DNA of 64,000 nucleotides from assembly GCF_000243735.2 (NCBI RefSeq), contig NZ_AHMP02000003.1, forward strand, positions 1,760,001 through 1,824,000, read 5' to 3'. The notes beneath the pieces are model-generated. The model was not told the origin of the DNA. It saw nothing but the letters and a program-made list of their open reading frames with translations, and did not search any database. Below are positions 20,703 to 29,370 of the stretch, piece by piece; the first letter of the stretch is position 1; each line of letters begins with the position of its first letter. Made by a program: the position numbers and the translations under genes. The stretch is from Leptospira kmetyi serovar Malaysia str. Bejo-Iso9. GTDB taxonomy: Bacteria > Spirochaetota > Leptospiria > Leptospirales > Leptospiraceae.

Positions 20703-22064
20703 ATGATTACAATTGCGTCCGAAAGTGCGGAATCGGAGACGACCCGGATCGGACTCAACATCTTTCGTGAAAACGAAAAACGATCCTCGAAATATTTCTC
20801 CAAACATTTTTGGATCAAACATCTACTTCGCTTATCATTTCGTTTTCCGAAACTCAAGATAGAATTATTCCGTTTCGTCGACGTATTGCCATCGTTGCGT
20901 TCCGCAAAGGATATCACGGATCATTTAAATTTATATCTGCTCGAAAGTAAAACCGAGATTCCGTTTTGGTTAAGACCGTTTTTGAAAATCGGATTCGCCC
21001 TATTCCCCTTTTCGTATCTTGCGGGAAATCTCGTCCGCTTTCTGATCTTAAACACGTCCAAAAATTTTATCGCGGGTAGAAATTTCAAAGAGGCAAAACC
21101 CAGACTTCAAGCCATCCGCAAAAAAGGAAGAGTGTTTACGCTCGACATTTTGGGAGAAGCGGCCCTTTCCGAAAAGGAAGCGCTTCACTATCAGAAACAA
21201 TATCTGGACGCGTTGAACAATTTGGATTCGTTTTCCGATTCGGAAAAAACGAGCTACGGTTTTTGTCCGATCGTAAACGTTTCCGTGAAATGTTCGAGTT
21301 TATATTCTCAGATTTCGTCTTTGGCAAAAGAGGATTCGGTTTTTGCGTTGAAGGAAAGATTGAGACCGATCCTGAGACTCGCGCGGGAAAAGAACTTCTT
21401 CATCAATCTGGACGCGGAACAATACGATTATAAGGAAATTCTAATGTCTTTGGCGGAAGAGATTTTTCTCGAAGACGAATTCAAGGATTATCCTCATTTC
21501 GGGATCGTAATCCAGGCTTATCTCAAGGAATCCAAGAATGATTTAAAAAGAATCATAGAATATTCGAAAAATCGAAAGGTTCCGATCACGGTCCGATTGG
21601 TCAAAGGCGCCTATTGGGAATACGAGGTGATCAAAGCGAAAGAAAAAGGATGGGAAATCCCCGTTTTCGAAAAAAAACGGGAAACCGATTCCAATTACGA
21701 GGAATGTTCCCGGCTTCTGATCGATTCTTTTCCGCATATCCTTTCCGCATTCGCATCTCATAATATTCGAAGTCTTGCATCCGTTTTGGCGCACGCGGAA
21801 CAAAAAGGTCTGGCCCAAAGGGATTTCGAAATCCAGATGTTGTACGGGATGGGAGATTCCTACAAAGTTGTTCTGACCGAACTGGGTTATAGAATCCGCG
21901 AATACACTCCGTTAGGCGAAATCCTTCCCGGAATGGCGTATTTGGTGCGGAGACTTTTGGAAAACACGTCGAATCAGGGATTTTTACAAAACTTTTTAAC
22001 GGGAAGAATGGGTTACGAAAATCTTTTAAAGAACCCGAAGGAACTCACGAATGACCTCATTTAA
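20703..22064 (+). CDS. Proline dehydrogenase (separate PRODH of the PutA type)
   Basis: A 453-residue flavoenzyme that oxidises proline to pyrroline-5-carboxylate. The PutA-type TIM barrel shows FTLDILGEAALSEKEA, FFINLDAEQYDYKEI, VPITVRLVKGAYWEYE, QMLYGMGD and the proline-binding C-terminal helix region IREYTPLGEILPGMAYLVRRLLENT. The extended N-terminus (about 100 residues) resembles the arm domain of long PutA proteins, but no ribbon-helix-helix is present, so it should not repress its own genes. The start ATG follows a GGAGGAAT ribosome site. It overlaps the aldehyde dehydrogenase gene by 14 bases, so the two form one operon encoding the full proline-to-glutamate route. Confidence 0.92.
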   Translation: MITIASESAESETTRIGLNIFRENEKRSSKYFSKHFWIKHLLRLSFRFPKLKIELFRFVDVLPSLRSAKDITDHLNLYLLESKTEIPFWLRPFLKIGFALFPFSYLAGNLVRFLILNTSKNFIAGRNFKEAKPRLQAIRKKGRVFTLDILGEAALSEKEALHYQKQYLDALNNLDSFSDSEKTSYGFCPIVNVSVKCSSLYSQISSLAKEDSVFALKERLRPILRLAREKNFFINLDAEQYDYKEILMSLAEEIFLEDEFKDYPHFGIVIQAYLKESKNDLKRIIEYSKNRKVPITVRLVKGAYWEYEVIKAKEKGWEIPVFEKKRETDSNYEECSRLLIDSFPHILSAFASHNIRSLASVLAHAEQKGLAQRDFEIQMLYGMGDSYKVVLTELGYRIREYTPLGEILPGMAYLVRRLLENTSNQGFLQNFLTGRMGYENLLKNPKELTNDLI

Positions 22065-23628
22065 AAACGAACCCGTCCGGGATTTTGCGAAAGAAATCAA
22101 CCGAGAATGGATTTCCAAATCCGTTCAAAATCTGAGGAACAAACTTCCTATATCCGTCCCTTCCGTAGTTTCCGGAAAAGAATTCAAAAGTTCTAATATG
22201 GAAATTCATAAGAATCCTTCCGATCTTTCCGAAACGGTCACACGATTTTCGTTAAGCGACGAAAAGATTCTCGCGAAAGCGATTTCCGATTCCAAGGAAC
22301 ATTTGTCTCGTTGGAGTAAAACTTCGGCCCGGGAAAGAATTTCCATTCTTCTCAAAACCGCGGATTTGATTGGCGAAAATAGAAACGAACTCTGCTCTTT
22401 GATGCTTTTGGAAACGGGTAAGAATATTCCCGAAGCCGAAGCCGATCTCGTGGAAGCCGTGGACTTTTGCAGATACTACGCGACCGAATACGAGAGAATT
22501 TTCAAAGGACAAAGAGTGGATCTTCCCGGTGAGGAAAATCTGTATTCGTATAAACCGAAGGGAATCGTGGGAGTGATTTCTCCTTGGAATTTTCCGGCGG
22601 CCATTCTTACCGGAATGTGCGCGGCTCCTTTGGTCTGCGGAAACGCGGTTCTTTTAAAACCCGCGGAACAATCCTCGGCGATCGCGTTTTTTATTCATCG
22701 TCTTTTTATCAAGGCGGGAGTTCCTCCGGAAGTGTTTCACTTTTTACCGGGCAAGGGAGAAGAGATCGGAGCCGCGATCGTAAAACATCCCGACGTTTCC
22801 ATAATCAACTTCACGGGTTCGAAAGAGGTGGGTCTTTCCATTATCAAGGAATGCGGAAACGTTTCTCCGAGTTCGAGAACCATCAAACGCGCGTTATGTG
22901 AAATGGGAGGAAAAAACGCGATCATCGTGGACGGGGACGCGGATCTGGATATGGCCGTAGAAGGAGCGGTTCATTCCGCGTTCGGATTTCAAGGTCAGAA
23001 ATGTAGCGCGCTTTCAAGATTGATTGTATTAGATTCTTGCTATGAAACCTTTAAGTCCAGATTTTTGGACGCCGTATCCTCGTTAAAGATCGATTCTCCC
23101 GAAATTCTTTCCGCAAAGATCGGACCGGTGATCAGCGAAGAATCCAAAAACCGTTTGGAAAAAATTCTCGAAGAAAACAAAAGCCGCATTCTTTTTCAAA
23201 AGGAAATTCCGAGTTCCCTCAAAGACAAAGGAAATTACGTTCCGCCCACCGTGTTTGAAGAAACCGATTGGAACGGGGATCTTGCCAAGAAGGAATTCTT
23301 CGGCCCGTTAGTCGCTCTTTTTAAGGTGAAATCGTTTTCGGAAGCGATCGAAAAAGCGAACGATTCCGATTACGCTTTAACGGCGGGGCTTTATTCCAGA
23401 AATCCTAAACATATCGAAGAGGCAAAAGACAAAATCGAAGCGGGAAATTTCTACATCAACCGAGCGATCACCGGAGCGATCGTGGAAAGACAACCCTTCG
23501 GAGGTTTTAAACTTTCGGGCGTGGGAGCCAAGGCGGGCGGTCCGGATTATCTCAAAAGTTTTTTGGAACCCGTCACGATCACGGAAAATACGATGCGAAG
23601 AGGTTTTTCCGCGGATCTAATCCAATAA
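22051..23628 (+). CDS. L-glutamate gamma-semialdehyde (P5C) dehydrogenase
   Basis: A 525-residue aldehyde dehydrogenase that oxidises glutamate semialdehyde to glutamate with NAD. Visible motifs are the cofactor and Asn region GVISPWNFPAAILTG, the turn NFTGSKEVG, the catalytic Glu region LCEMGGKNA, the nucleophile Cys in GFQGQKCSALSR, and the C-terminal IERQPFGGFKLSGVGAKAGG-like segment. An N-terminal extension (about 55 residues) resembles the linker of PutA. Overlap with the proline dehydrogenase gene and shared PutA-like features indicate fission of a PutA-type arrangement. The next gene is convergent with 20 bases between. Confidence 0.92.
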   Translation: MTSFKNEPVRDFAKEINREWISKSVQNLRNKLPISVPSVVSGKEFKSSNMEIHKNPSDLSETVTRFSLSDEKILAKAISDSKEHLSRWSKTSARERISILLKTADLIGENRNELCSLMLLETGKNIPEAEADLVEAVDFCRYYATEYERIFKGQRVDLPGEENLYSYKPKGIVGVISPWNFPAAILTGMCAAPLVCGNAVLLKPAEQSSAIAFFIHRLFIKAGVPPEVFHFLPGKGEEIGAAIVKHPDVSIINFTGSKEVGLSIIKECGNVSPSSRTIKRALCEMGGKNAIIVDGDADLDMAVEGAVHSAFGFQGQKCSALSRLIVLDSCYETFKSRFLDAVSSLKIDSPEILSAKIGPVISEESKNRLEKILEENKSRILFQKEIPSSLKDKGNYVPPTVFEETDWNGDLAKKEFFGPLVALFKVKSFSEAIEKANDSDYALTAGLYSRNPKHIEEAKDKIEAGNFYINRAITGAIVERQPFGGFKLSGVGAKAGGPDYLKSFLEPVTITENTMRRGFSADLIQ

Positions 23629-23648
23629 AAATCGAATGTAGTTTTCTT

Positions 23649-25007
23649 TTATGGAGATTCTTTCGGGAGATAATCGACGCAAAGGATCGCTATATCGTCT
23701 TCCGGACTTCTTCCGCTCATAAACTCCTCGAGATCGAACATCAAAAGTTCCAAAAAAACGTCTCCGGTTTTGCCGGCGTTGTCGGATATAAATTCGGAAA
23801 AGCGATATTCTCCGTAACTTCTTCCCATCTTGTTCTTCGCTTCGACGACTCCGTCCGTAAAAAGCATTAGTTTATCATTTTTTTCTAATGTATCTTTCGA
23901 GGAGGAATAATTCCAATTCGATTCCACGCCGAGAATGAACGTGTTTTTGGAAATCAATTCGCGGACCTTCGGTTCTTTTCCGCTCAAAATCAAAGCGGGT
24001 TGATGCCCCGCGCTCGAATACGTAAGATTCCCTTCCCCGTCGAGAATACAATAAAAAGCGGTCACGAACAGATCCTGTTTTTCCAACATTTCGCAAACGG
24101 ATCGGTTGACAAGACCCAAGAGTTCGGCCGGATCTTCCGCGTCTTGACAATGATTTCTAAACGCGACCTTTGTCATCATCGTAACCAAAGCGGAAGCGAC
24201 CCCGTGACCGGAAACGTCCGCGATGAAGAATCCGGTTTTACCGTTTCCCAAGTCGATGATATCGTAAAAGTCCCCGCCGATTTTTTCCAAGGAAAAATAT
24301 TTCGCACAAATAAGTAGATCGTTCCGCCGAACGCGCGTTAGGTCGGGAAGCGCGTTTTGTTGTAATCTTCTCGCCAAAGTAAGATCCATGGCTTGGATTC
24401 GATGAATTCTATGGAGATTTCTTTTGTGTTTTTTGGTTTCCACCAGATGTCTCGTGAGCTGGTTCCCCATCTTCTTTACGCTTTCGGAAGCCCTCAAAAG
24501 CCAAAGATGCATAAAAAAGAACACGACGAAAAGCACTCCGATGGATTTTAAGTTTTCCAAAAAATACGAAGGATGAAAGACGATCATCAACCCGAAAAAC
24601 ACGAAGTAATACGTTACGAACCAAAGAGTCAGATAGATTCCTCTTGCAAGTCCCAAAACCGGAAGTTGTATGCTGATGACGAAGATAAACATCACCGGAA
24701 AATACGAAGGAGCTAAAAACGTAAAGTATCCGTAAAACGCGGGAAGCGGAAGCGACAACAACAAGGATCGATTGGCCCACAAAAGCGCGGACCATCTTCC
24801 CGTGATCATTCTAAAATTGCTGTAGAGGGTGACCGCAAGCGTGTATAAAAAATTGAGAATCACCCAGATCGGTTCCGGAGTGACCGCGTCCCGGATCCAA
24901 TATCTCAGAACGACCCAAAACGCAAGGACGCCGAACGCTCCCTGCATCAGGGAAACGGTGATTTCGCTTTTGAGCGTCTTCGTAAGTTGTGTCAGGAATT
25001 TCGACAT
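23649..25007 (-). CDS. Membrane SpoIIE/PP2C-type serine phosphatase
   Basis: A 452-residue protein. The first about 180 residues hold six hydrophobic helices, then comes a short basic linker with RIHRIQAMDLTLARRLQQNALP. The SpoIIE domain has EKIGGDFYDIIDLGNGKTGFFIADVSGHGVASALVTMM, SAGHQPALIL, LFTDGVVEAKN and a closing DDIAIL, so all metal-binding Asp residues of PP2C enzymes are present. Such proteins act in partner-switching with anti-sigma-factor antagonists, but no such partner gene is adjacent. The signal sensed by the membrane region is unknown. Confidence 0.9.
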   Translation of the reverse strand: MSKFLTQLTKTLKSEITVSLMQGAFGVLAFWVVLRYWIRDAVTPEPIWVILNFLYTLAVTLYSNFRMITGRWSALLWANRSLLLSLPLPAFYGYFTFLAPSYFPVMFIFVISIQLPVLGLARGIYLTLWFVTYYFVFFGLMIVFHPSYFLENLKSIGVLFVVFFFMHLWLLRASESVKKMGNQLTRHLVETKKHKRNLHRIHRIQAMDLTLARRLQQNALPDLTRVRRNDLLICAKYFSLEKIGGDFYDIIDLGNGKTGFFIADVSGHGVASALVTMMTKVAFRNHCQDAEDPAELLGLVNRSVCEMLEKQDLFVTAFYCILDGEGNLTYSSAGHQPALILSGKEPKVRELISKNTFILGVESNWNYSSSKDTLEKNDKLMLFTDGVVEAKNKMGRSYGEYRFSEFISDNAGKTGDVFLELLMFDLEEFMSGRSPEDDIAILCVDYLPKESP

Positions 25008-25180
25008 AACGTTTTATATTTTTAATACGAAATGAACATAGGACGCAATACTATTTAGGACTGCAATCCCGGAAGGAATCGAACAAAAACGCCGAAATTT
25101 CGGACTGATACTTGAGTCGTTTTCGGTTCCGATCGTTTGGAAGGAAAGAAAGGAAGAATAAAATCTAAGAAGTTCGAAAG

Positions 25181-25229
25181 AAAACCGAAAGATTGAGTAG
25201 CGGTTCCATTCTCAATCTAAGCGGTTTTT
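25181..25229 (-). terminator. Terminator after the methyltransferase gene
   Basis: AAAACCG (25181-25187) plus AGATTGAG (25190-25197) pair with CTCAATCT (25211-25218) plus CGGTTTT (25222-25228), giving a 15-bp stem with a small internal loop. Read on the minus strand it ends in CGGTTTTC. It lies about 70 bases beyond the methyltransferase stop in otherwise empty DNA (25008-25296). Confidence 0.6.
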
Positions 25230-25296
25230 GAAAAGGCTAAAATCGAATTTGAAAATTAAGATATTTGAATACAAAAAAAATCAAAAGGCGATTCTT

Positions 25297-26109
25297 TTAT
25301 CCCTTACGAGCCGTCGCGATATAAGCTTCGGAAGAAAGCGAAATCGGAAGTTTTTTCAAATTCTCTTTTAGATGCTCGAACATGATCTTTTCCTTTTCGT
25401 TCCAAAGAGAAGGTTCCATCTTATTCTTCATCAATTGAAGCGGCGCGCCGCCTTCGATCATGGAATCCAAAAACGTTCTTACGTCCTTGATCTCCATCGA
25501 GTTCGCATAAGGAAGAATTTCGATTTCCTGAAAACCAGCGGACTTCAAGTGATCGCGAAAGTAATCCGGATTTTCAAAACTTGCGATATTCATTTGCGGA
25601 ACGGGAATATCCGGATTGGCCGTACGAAGCGCGCCGAACAAACATTGCATCAAAGGAGATTTGGAAATCGGAGCCCAACTGGAAACCGCAACTTTTCCGC
25701 CGGGTTTTAAGACTCTGAAAATTTCCTTTAAACCTTTGAGTTTGTCCGGAAAGAACATCAAACCGAACATGGAGAAAGCCGCGTCGAAACGATTCTCTTC
25801 AAACTCCAATCTTTGTCCGTCCATCACAAGAGGAAAAACGTTTTCCACGCCGTCGCGTTGGATTCCGTTTTTCAACTGAGCGATCATCAAATCGGAAAAG
25901 TCGATCGCGTGGACTTCTTTTACTTTTTTGGAAAGAGGAATCGAAAGAGTTCCCGGTCCCGCGGCCACGTCTAAAACGATCGCGTCCGGTTGTAAGCGAA
26001 GCAACTCCATCGCTTTTAAAGAATAAGCCTCTAAGAATTGTTTGGTGGATCTTGTATATCCTTCTGCAACTAAGGACCAGGGTTCTACGGAAGAAAGGGG
26101 GTTGGACAT
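25297..26109 (-). CDS. Class I SAM-dependent methyltransferase
   Basis: A 270-residue cytosolic protein with a Rossmann-like methyltransferase core. Motif I is IVLDVAAGPGTLSIPLSK, followed by the acidic residue in VHAIDFSDLMIAQL. Motif II/III is RFDAAFSMFGLMFFPD, then GLKEIFRVLKPGGKVAVSSWAP as the post-motif strand. This is the UbiE/COQ5-like group, and the substrate cannot be deduced. No close partner gene: 140 bases separate it from the thioesterase gene upstream, both on the minus strand. Confidence 0.88.
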   Translation of the reverse strand: MSNPLSSVEPWSLVAEGYTRSTKQFLEAYSLKAMELLRLQPDAIVLDVAAGPGTLSIPLSKKVKEVHAIDFSDLMIAQLKNGIQRDGVENVFPLVMDGQRLEFEENRFDAAFSMFGLMFFPDKLKGLKEIFRVLKPGGKVAVSSWAPISKSPLMQCLFGALRTANPDIPVPQMNIASFENPDYFRDHLKSAGFQEIEILPYANSMEIKDVRTFLDSMIEGGAPLQLMKNKMEPSLWNEKEKIMFEHLKENLKKLPISLSSEAYIATARKG

Positions 26110-26249
26110 GATTCGAATCCTAAGAATTCAGTCAAAATATGCGAGCAAAATCCGAGACTCCGGTCTTATAAGTCGAGATTCCGGAGCCAACGTCGATTTT
26201 TGCGCTATGAAATACATATTCAAAATTCTGCAAGTTCTTGCGGAGTCGT

Positions 26250-26675
26250 TTATGCGGTCTCCCGAAAACCCAAACCGTTGTATAAATCTTCCGGATATTT
26301 CCAGGGTCTTTTTTTGGCGAAGTCGAATAGAATGCAGGAAGATACGGAATCGCAAGCGACCTTCCCGTCGGACTTCCGCACGAGTTTCTGAAAGATTTTT
26401 ACCCGAGAACCGTCTAATTCCGCGAAGGTGGTGACGACTTGTATCGATTCGGGATAACGGATTTCCGCCTTGTAATCGGTTTCCGAACGGAGAATCATCG
26501 GACCGACATTCTCTTCCCGAAGTTTTGTATAACTGTAACCGGCTTCTTCCAAGGCGACCATTCTCCCCTCGTGAAGAAAAACCTGAAAGTTCCCTACGTT
26601 TAGATGTCCGTTTGGATCGCATTGACTCCAAAGAACCGGGATCTCATAACTAAATTCCTTTGATTGAAGCGCCAT
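26250..26675 (-). CDS. Acyl-CoA thioesterase (hotdog fold, 4HBT-like)
   Basis: The start is set at the ATG at 26675, where AGAGG lies 9 bases upstream; longer readings add an N-terminus unlike the family. The 141-residue product has the hotdog signature VLWSQCDPNGHLNVGNFQVFLHEGR, with Asp in the 4-hydroxybenzoyl-CoA thioesterase catalytic position, and the strand RSETDYKAEIRYPESIQVVTTF. It should hydrolyse an acyl-CoA in the cytosol, but the chain specificity is unknown. It is divergent from the ArsR-led operon. Confidence 0.8.
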   Translation of the reverse strand: MALQSKEFSYEIPVLWSQCDPNGHLNVGNFQVFLHEGRMVALEEAGYSYTKLREENVGPMILRSETDYKAEIRYPESIQVVTTFAELDGSRVKIFQKLVRKSDGKVACDSVSSCILFDFAKKRPWKYPEDLYNGLGFRETA

Positions 26676-26875
26676 TCTTTGCCTCTTGATCTTTGTTTCT
26701 TCCCAAAGATTTGAAGTCCCAACAGAAGGTCGATCCAATTCAATCGTTTGATATAAAATTATAATTTGTCGGAAAAACAAAGGATTCGAGGTAGACGTTC
26801 CGACTTTTTCGGATATATTTTTGGGAATTCTCCCCTTTTCCCCCAATTTCCGGAAATCATTGAGCGCGAAAGGGG

Positions 26876-26904
26876 TTGACAAGATTTCAGAACTAGTTTA
26901 ATTT
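26876..26904 (+). promoter_or_regulatory. Promoter of the ArsR/AHSA1 operon
   Basis: TTGACA at 26876-26881, a 17-base spacer and TAATTT at 26899-26904 form a near-consensus sigma-70 promoter. The first operator palindrome begins within the -10 hexamer, so a bound repressor would block polymerase. Confidence 0.7.
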
Positions 26905-26934
26905 AACCTTTAGGTTAATTAACCATATGGTTCA
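26903..26934. promoter_or_regulatory. Two tandem AACC-n4-GGTT operators
   Basis: TTAACC-TTTA-GGTTAA (26903-26918) is a perfect dyad around a 4-base centre. TTAACC-ATAT-GGTTCA (26919-26934) is a second, nearly perfect one directly adjoining it; this copy covers the ATG at 26927. The same AACC-n4-GGTT dyad precedes the second ArsR gene at 60609. Confidence 0.7.
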
Positions 26935-27319
26935 ACAAGAAGCAGAGACAGATCACCTTAGCCTTACCTTTGCGGCGCTGGCCGACCCCACCCGTCGCAA
27001 AATCCTGGCAACCCTCCGTTATGGAGAAGTTACCGTTAAGCAACTTGCGGAACCTTTTGCTATGAGTCTTCCGGCAATTACCAAACACCTCAAGGTTTTG
27101 GAACGGGCAGGACTCATTTCCCGAGGTCGCGAAGCTCAATGGAGGCCGTCCCGGCTCGAAGCGGGACCTTTAAAAGAAGTGGCGGACTGGATCGACGAAT
27201 ACCGACAGATGTGGGAAGCGAGATTGGATCGCCTCGACGAGTATTTGCGGGAACTCCAGCAAAAAGAAACTCAATTCAACCAAGAAAGGAAAACGGATAA
27301 TGAATCAGGACAAAATTAA
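26927..27319 (+). CDS. ArsR-family repressor (SdpR-like) heading the AHSA1 cluster
   Basis: A 130-residue winged-helix regulator: FAALADPTRRKILATLRYGEVTVKQLAEPFAMSLPAITKHLKVLERAGLISRGREAQWRPSRLE-type region, with a C-terminal coiled segment. No metal-binding Cys is present. It belongs to the ArsR group that typically precedes AHSA1/SRPBCC genes in many bacteria. Its ATG lies inside the second operator dyad and has no evident Shine-Dalgarno, so repression should act on transcription and perhaps also start-site access. It overlaps the DoxX-like gene by 20 bases. Confidence 0.92.
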   Translation: MVQQEAETDHLSLTFAALADPTRRKILATLRYGEVTVKQLAEPFAMSLPAITKHLKVLERAGLISRGREAQWRPSRLEAGPLKEVADWIDEYRQMWEARLDRLDEYLRELQQKETQFNQERKTDNESGQN

Positions 27320-27692
27320 GAACATCGTTTATTGGATCGTTACGGCGCTGACGGCGGCTAACTACGCTTTTGCGGGTTATGCGTATCTCGCTCGCGGACC
27401 GGAAGTCGTCGAAGGTATGGCCAAACTCGGCTACCCTCTTTACTTCGTAAGCATTCTCGGGGTTTGGAAACTTCTCGGCGCGATCGCGATCACAGTTCCT
27501 CGCTTTGCTCTCGTGAAAGAATGGGCTTACGCGGGTATGGTCATCAATCTCACTTCCGCTTCCATCTCCAACGCGATTTCCGGTATGGAAACCTTTCATG
27601 TAATCGCTCCCTTGATCGCGCTCGTTCTAGTGGCGTTGTCTTGGTCGCTTCGTCCCGAGTCCCGCAGATTGCAGGGAATCTGGCATCTTTAA
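27300..27692 (+). CDS. DoxX-like membrane protein
   Basis: A 130-residue protein with four hydrophobic helices (IVYWIVTALTAANYAFAGYAYL, LYFVSILGVWKLLGAIAI, AYAGMVINLTSASISNAI, VIAPLIALVLVALSW), the DoxX-like fold. Its start overlaps the ArsR gene, so it is second in the operon. Members of this group recur beside ArsR and AHSA1 genes, and a link to redox or membrane stress has been suggested for DoxX proteins generally. No catalytic motif is visible. Confidence 0.82.
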   Translation: MNQDKIKNIVYWIVTALTAANYAFAGYAYLARGPEVVEGMAKLGYPLYFVSILGVWKLLGAIAITVPRFALVKEWAYAGMVINLTSASISNAISGMETFHVIAPLIALVLVALSWSLRPESRRLQGIWHL

Positions 27693-27703
27693 GGAGAATT
27701 AAA

Positions 27704-28192
27704 ATGTCGAACCCGAATCAAACCAGCAAGGATCTCGTCATTACGAGAATCTTCAACGCGCCCCGAGAAATCGTCTTCGACGCTTGGACCGTTCCAGAAC
27801 AACTGAAACAATGGTGGGGGCCGAACGGTTTCACCACTCCGGTTTGTAAGGTCGACTTTCGTGTCGGAGGAAGATTTCTGTTTTGTATGCGCGCACCCGA
27901 CGGCCAAGAATTTTGGTCCACCGGAGAATATCGCGAAATCGCAAGACCGGAAAAGATCGTTCAAACCGACAGCTTTGCGGACAAAGACGGAAATCCGGTT
28001 CCCGCTTCGCATTACGGAATGCAAGGCGATTGGCCCGAATTTCTTTTGGTGAATCTTCTTTTTGAAGATCAACAAGGGAAAACCAAATTCACCCTTCGTC
28101 ATTCCGGCATTCCCGAAGGCGAGATCTTCGAAATGACGAAGGCAAGTTGGAACGAAATGTTCGACAAACTCGAACCGATCGTTCAATCATAA
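27704..28192 (+). CDS. AHSA1/SRPBCC-domain protein (copy 1)
   Basis: The start is the ATG at 27704 behind AAGGAGAATT. The 162-residue cytosolic protein has the START-like AHSA1 fold: ITRIFNAPREIVFDAWTVPEQLKQWWGPNGF with the hallmark WWGP, then KVDFRVGGRFLFCMRAPDG and ARPEKIVQTDSF. The fold makes a hydrophobic cavity that binds small ligands. Compared with copies 2 and 3 it has a distinct C-terminal half (HYGMQGDWPEF). Twelve bases separate it from the DoxX-like gene. Confidence 0.88.
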   Translation: MSNPNQTSKDLVITRIFNAPREIVFDAWTVPEQLKQWWGPNGFTTPVCKVDFRVGGRFLFCMRAPDGQEFWSTGEYREIARPEKIVQTDSFADKDGNPVPASHYGMQGDWPEFLLVNLLFEDQQGKTKFTLRHSGIPEGEIFEMTKASWNEMFDKLEPIVQS

Positions 28193-28219
28193 AAATTGAA
28201 TATACATCAGGAGTCAATG

Positions 28220-28705
28220 ATGAGCGCAAGCAATCAAGCAAATACCTCCACCGCGGATCGTGAGATCCGCGCGACTCGGGTTTTCGACGCGCCGAGAGAT
28301 CTCGTCTTCAGGATGTGGACCGAACCGGAACATATCATTCACTGGTGGGGACCGAACGGTTTTACGAACACGTTCGAACAATTCGATCTGAAACCGGGAG
28401 GCGTTTGGCGTTTTATCATGCACGGCCCCGACGGAACGGATTATCCGAATCTGATCGTTTTTCTCGAAGTGGTCCGTCCGGAGAAGTTGGTTTATAGACA
28501 CGGTTCCGAGTTGGAGGATCATCCCGGAGACTTTCACGTCACCGTTCTTTTTTCGGAACAAAACGGAAAGACCACCCTGGAAATGACGATGCTCTTCCAA
28601 ACCGTGGAACAACGAAACGACACCGTCGAAAAATACGGAGCCGTGGAAGGTCTCAAACAGACTATGGATCGTTTGGTCGCGTATATCGCCCAACAAAAAG
28701 GTTAA
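28220..28705 (+). CDS. AHSA1/SRPBCC-domain protein (copy 2)
   Basis: Two adjacent ATGs exist at 28217 and 28220; the AGGAG at 28209-28213 suits the second better. The 161-residue product has RVFDAPRDLVFRMWTEPEHIIHWWGPNGFTNTF and the strand FDLKPGGVWRFIMHGPDGTDYPN. That strand is almost the same as in copy 3, showing the two are recent paralogues. Ligand unknown. It is in tandem with the other operon genes, with 27 bases to copy 1. Confidence 0.88.
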   Translation: MSASNQANTSTADREIRATRVFDAPRDLVFRMWTEPEHIIHWWGPNGFTNTFEQFDLKPGGVWRFIMHGPDGTDYPNLIVFLEVVRPEKLVYRHGSELEDHPGDFHVTVLFSEQNGKTTLEMTMLFQTVEQRNDTVEKYGAVEGLKQTMDRLVAYIAQQKG

Positions 28706-28726
28706 AAAGTATATTAGGAGAATCTT

Positions 28727-29275
28727 ATGTCAAAATTAAAAACAATCCTCTCGGCCGTCGCGGCTGTCTTAATTCTTTTTATTCTCGGAACGTTAGCAGT
28801 CGCTTCCACAAAACCGGCGACTTTCCGTTACGAAAGAAGTCTCAGCATCGAAGCGTCCCCGGAAAAAGTTTTCGCGTTGGTAAACGACTATCATAGCTGG
28901 CCCACTTGGTCCCCTTGGGAAAAATTGGATCCCGCGGTCAAAAGAACATACAGCGGTTCGTCGGTCGGTCTCGGTTCGATCTACGAATGGGAAGGAAACA
29001 ACGACGTGGGAAAAGGCCGTATGGAAATCATAGAATCCGATTCTCCCTCGAAGATCAAAATGCAATTGGATTTCCTTTCCCCGTTCGAAGCGCATAACAC
29101 CGCCGAGTTTACGTTTCACACAAAGGACGGAGCGACTCACGTGACCTGGGCGATGTACGGACCGAACGCGTTCGTTTCCAAAGTATTCGGATTGTTCTGC
29201 GACATGGATCAGATGATCGGAAAGGAATTCGAAACCGGTTTGAAAAACATCAAATCGATCGCGGAAAAAAAATAA
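28727..29275 (+). CDS. Membrane-anchored SRPBCC (polyketide cyclase-like) protein
   Basis: A 182-residue protein with an N-terminal hydrophobic anchor (TILSAVAAVLILFILGTLAVAS) and a START-like domain facing away from the cytosol: YERSLSIEASPEKVFALVNDYHSWPTWSPWEKLDP, then SVGLGSIYEWEGN and a final helix MDQMIGKEFETGLKNIKSIAE. Its sequence is closer to the polyketide-cyclase_2 group than to the AHSA1 copies around it. A good AGGAG ribosome site precedes the ATG, 21 bases after copy 2. Confidence 0.85.
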   Translation: MSKLKTILSAVAAVLILFILGTLAVASTKPATFRYERSLSIEASPEKVFALVNDYHSWPTWSPWEKLDPAVKRTYSGSSVGLGSIYEWEGNNDVGKGRMEIIESDSPSKIKMQLDFLSPFEAHNTAEFTFHTKDGATHVTWAMYGPNAFVSKVFGLFCDMDQMIGKEFETGLKNIKSIAEKK

Positions 29276-29370
29276 ACGGAGATCGAAAATTCCTAAACTC
29301 GGATCTTGCGTCGCGCGGTCCGAACGGAAACGCTCCGAAGTATATGCAAGAAATTTAAAGGAGAATGATC

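Noticed and set aside
26676..26882. Longer N-terminus for the thioesterase gene
   Set aside because: The added residues do not resemble the family, and the ATG at 26675 has a good ribosome site.
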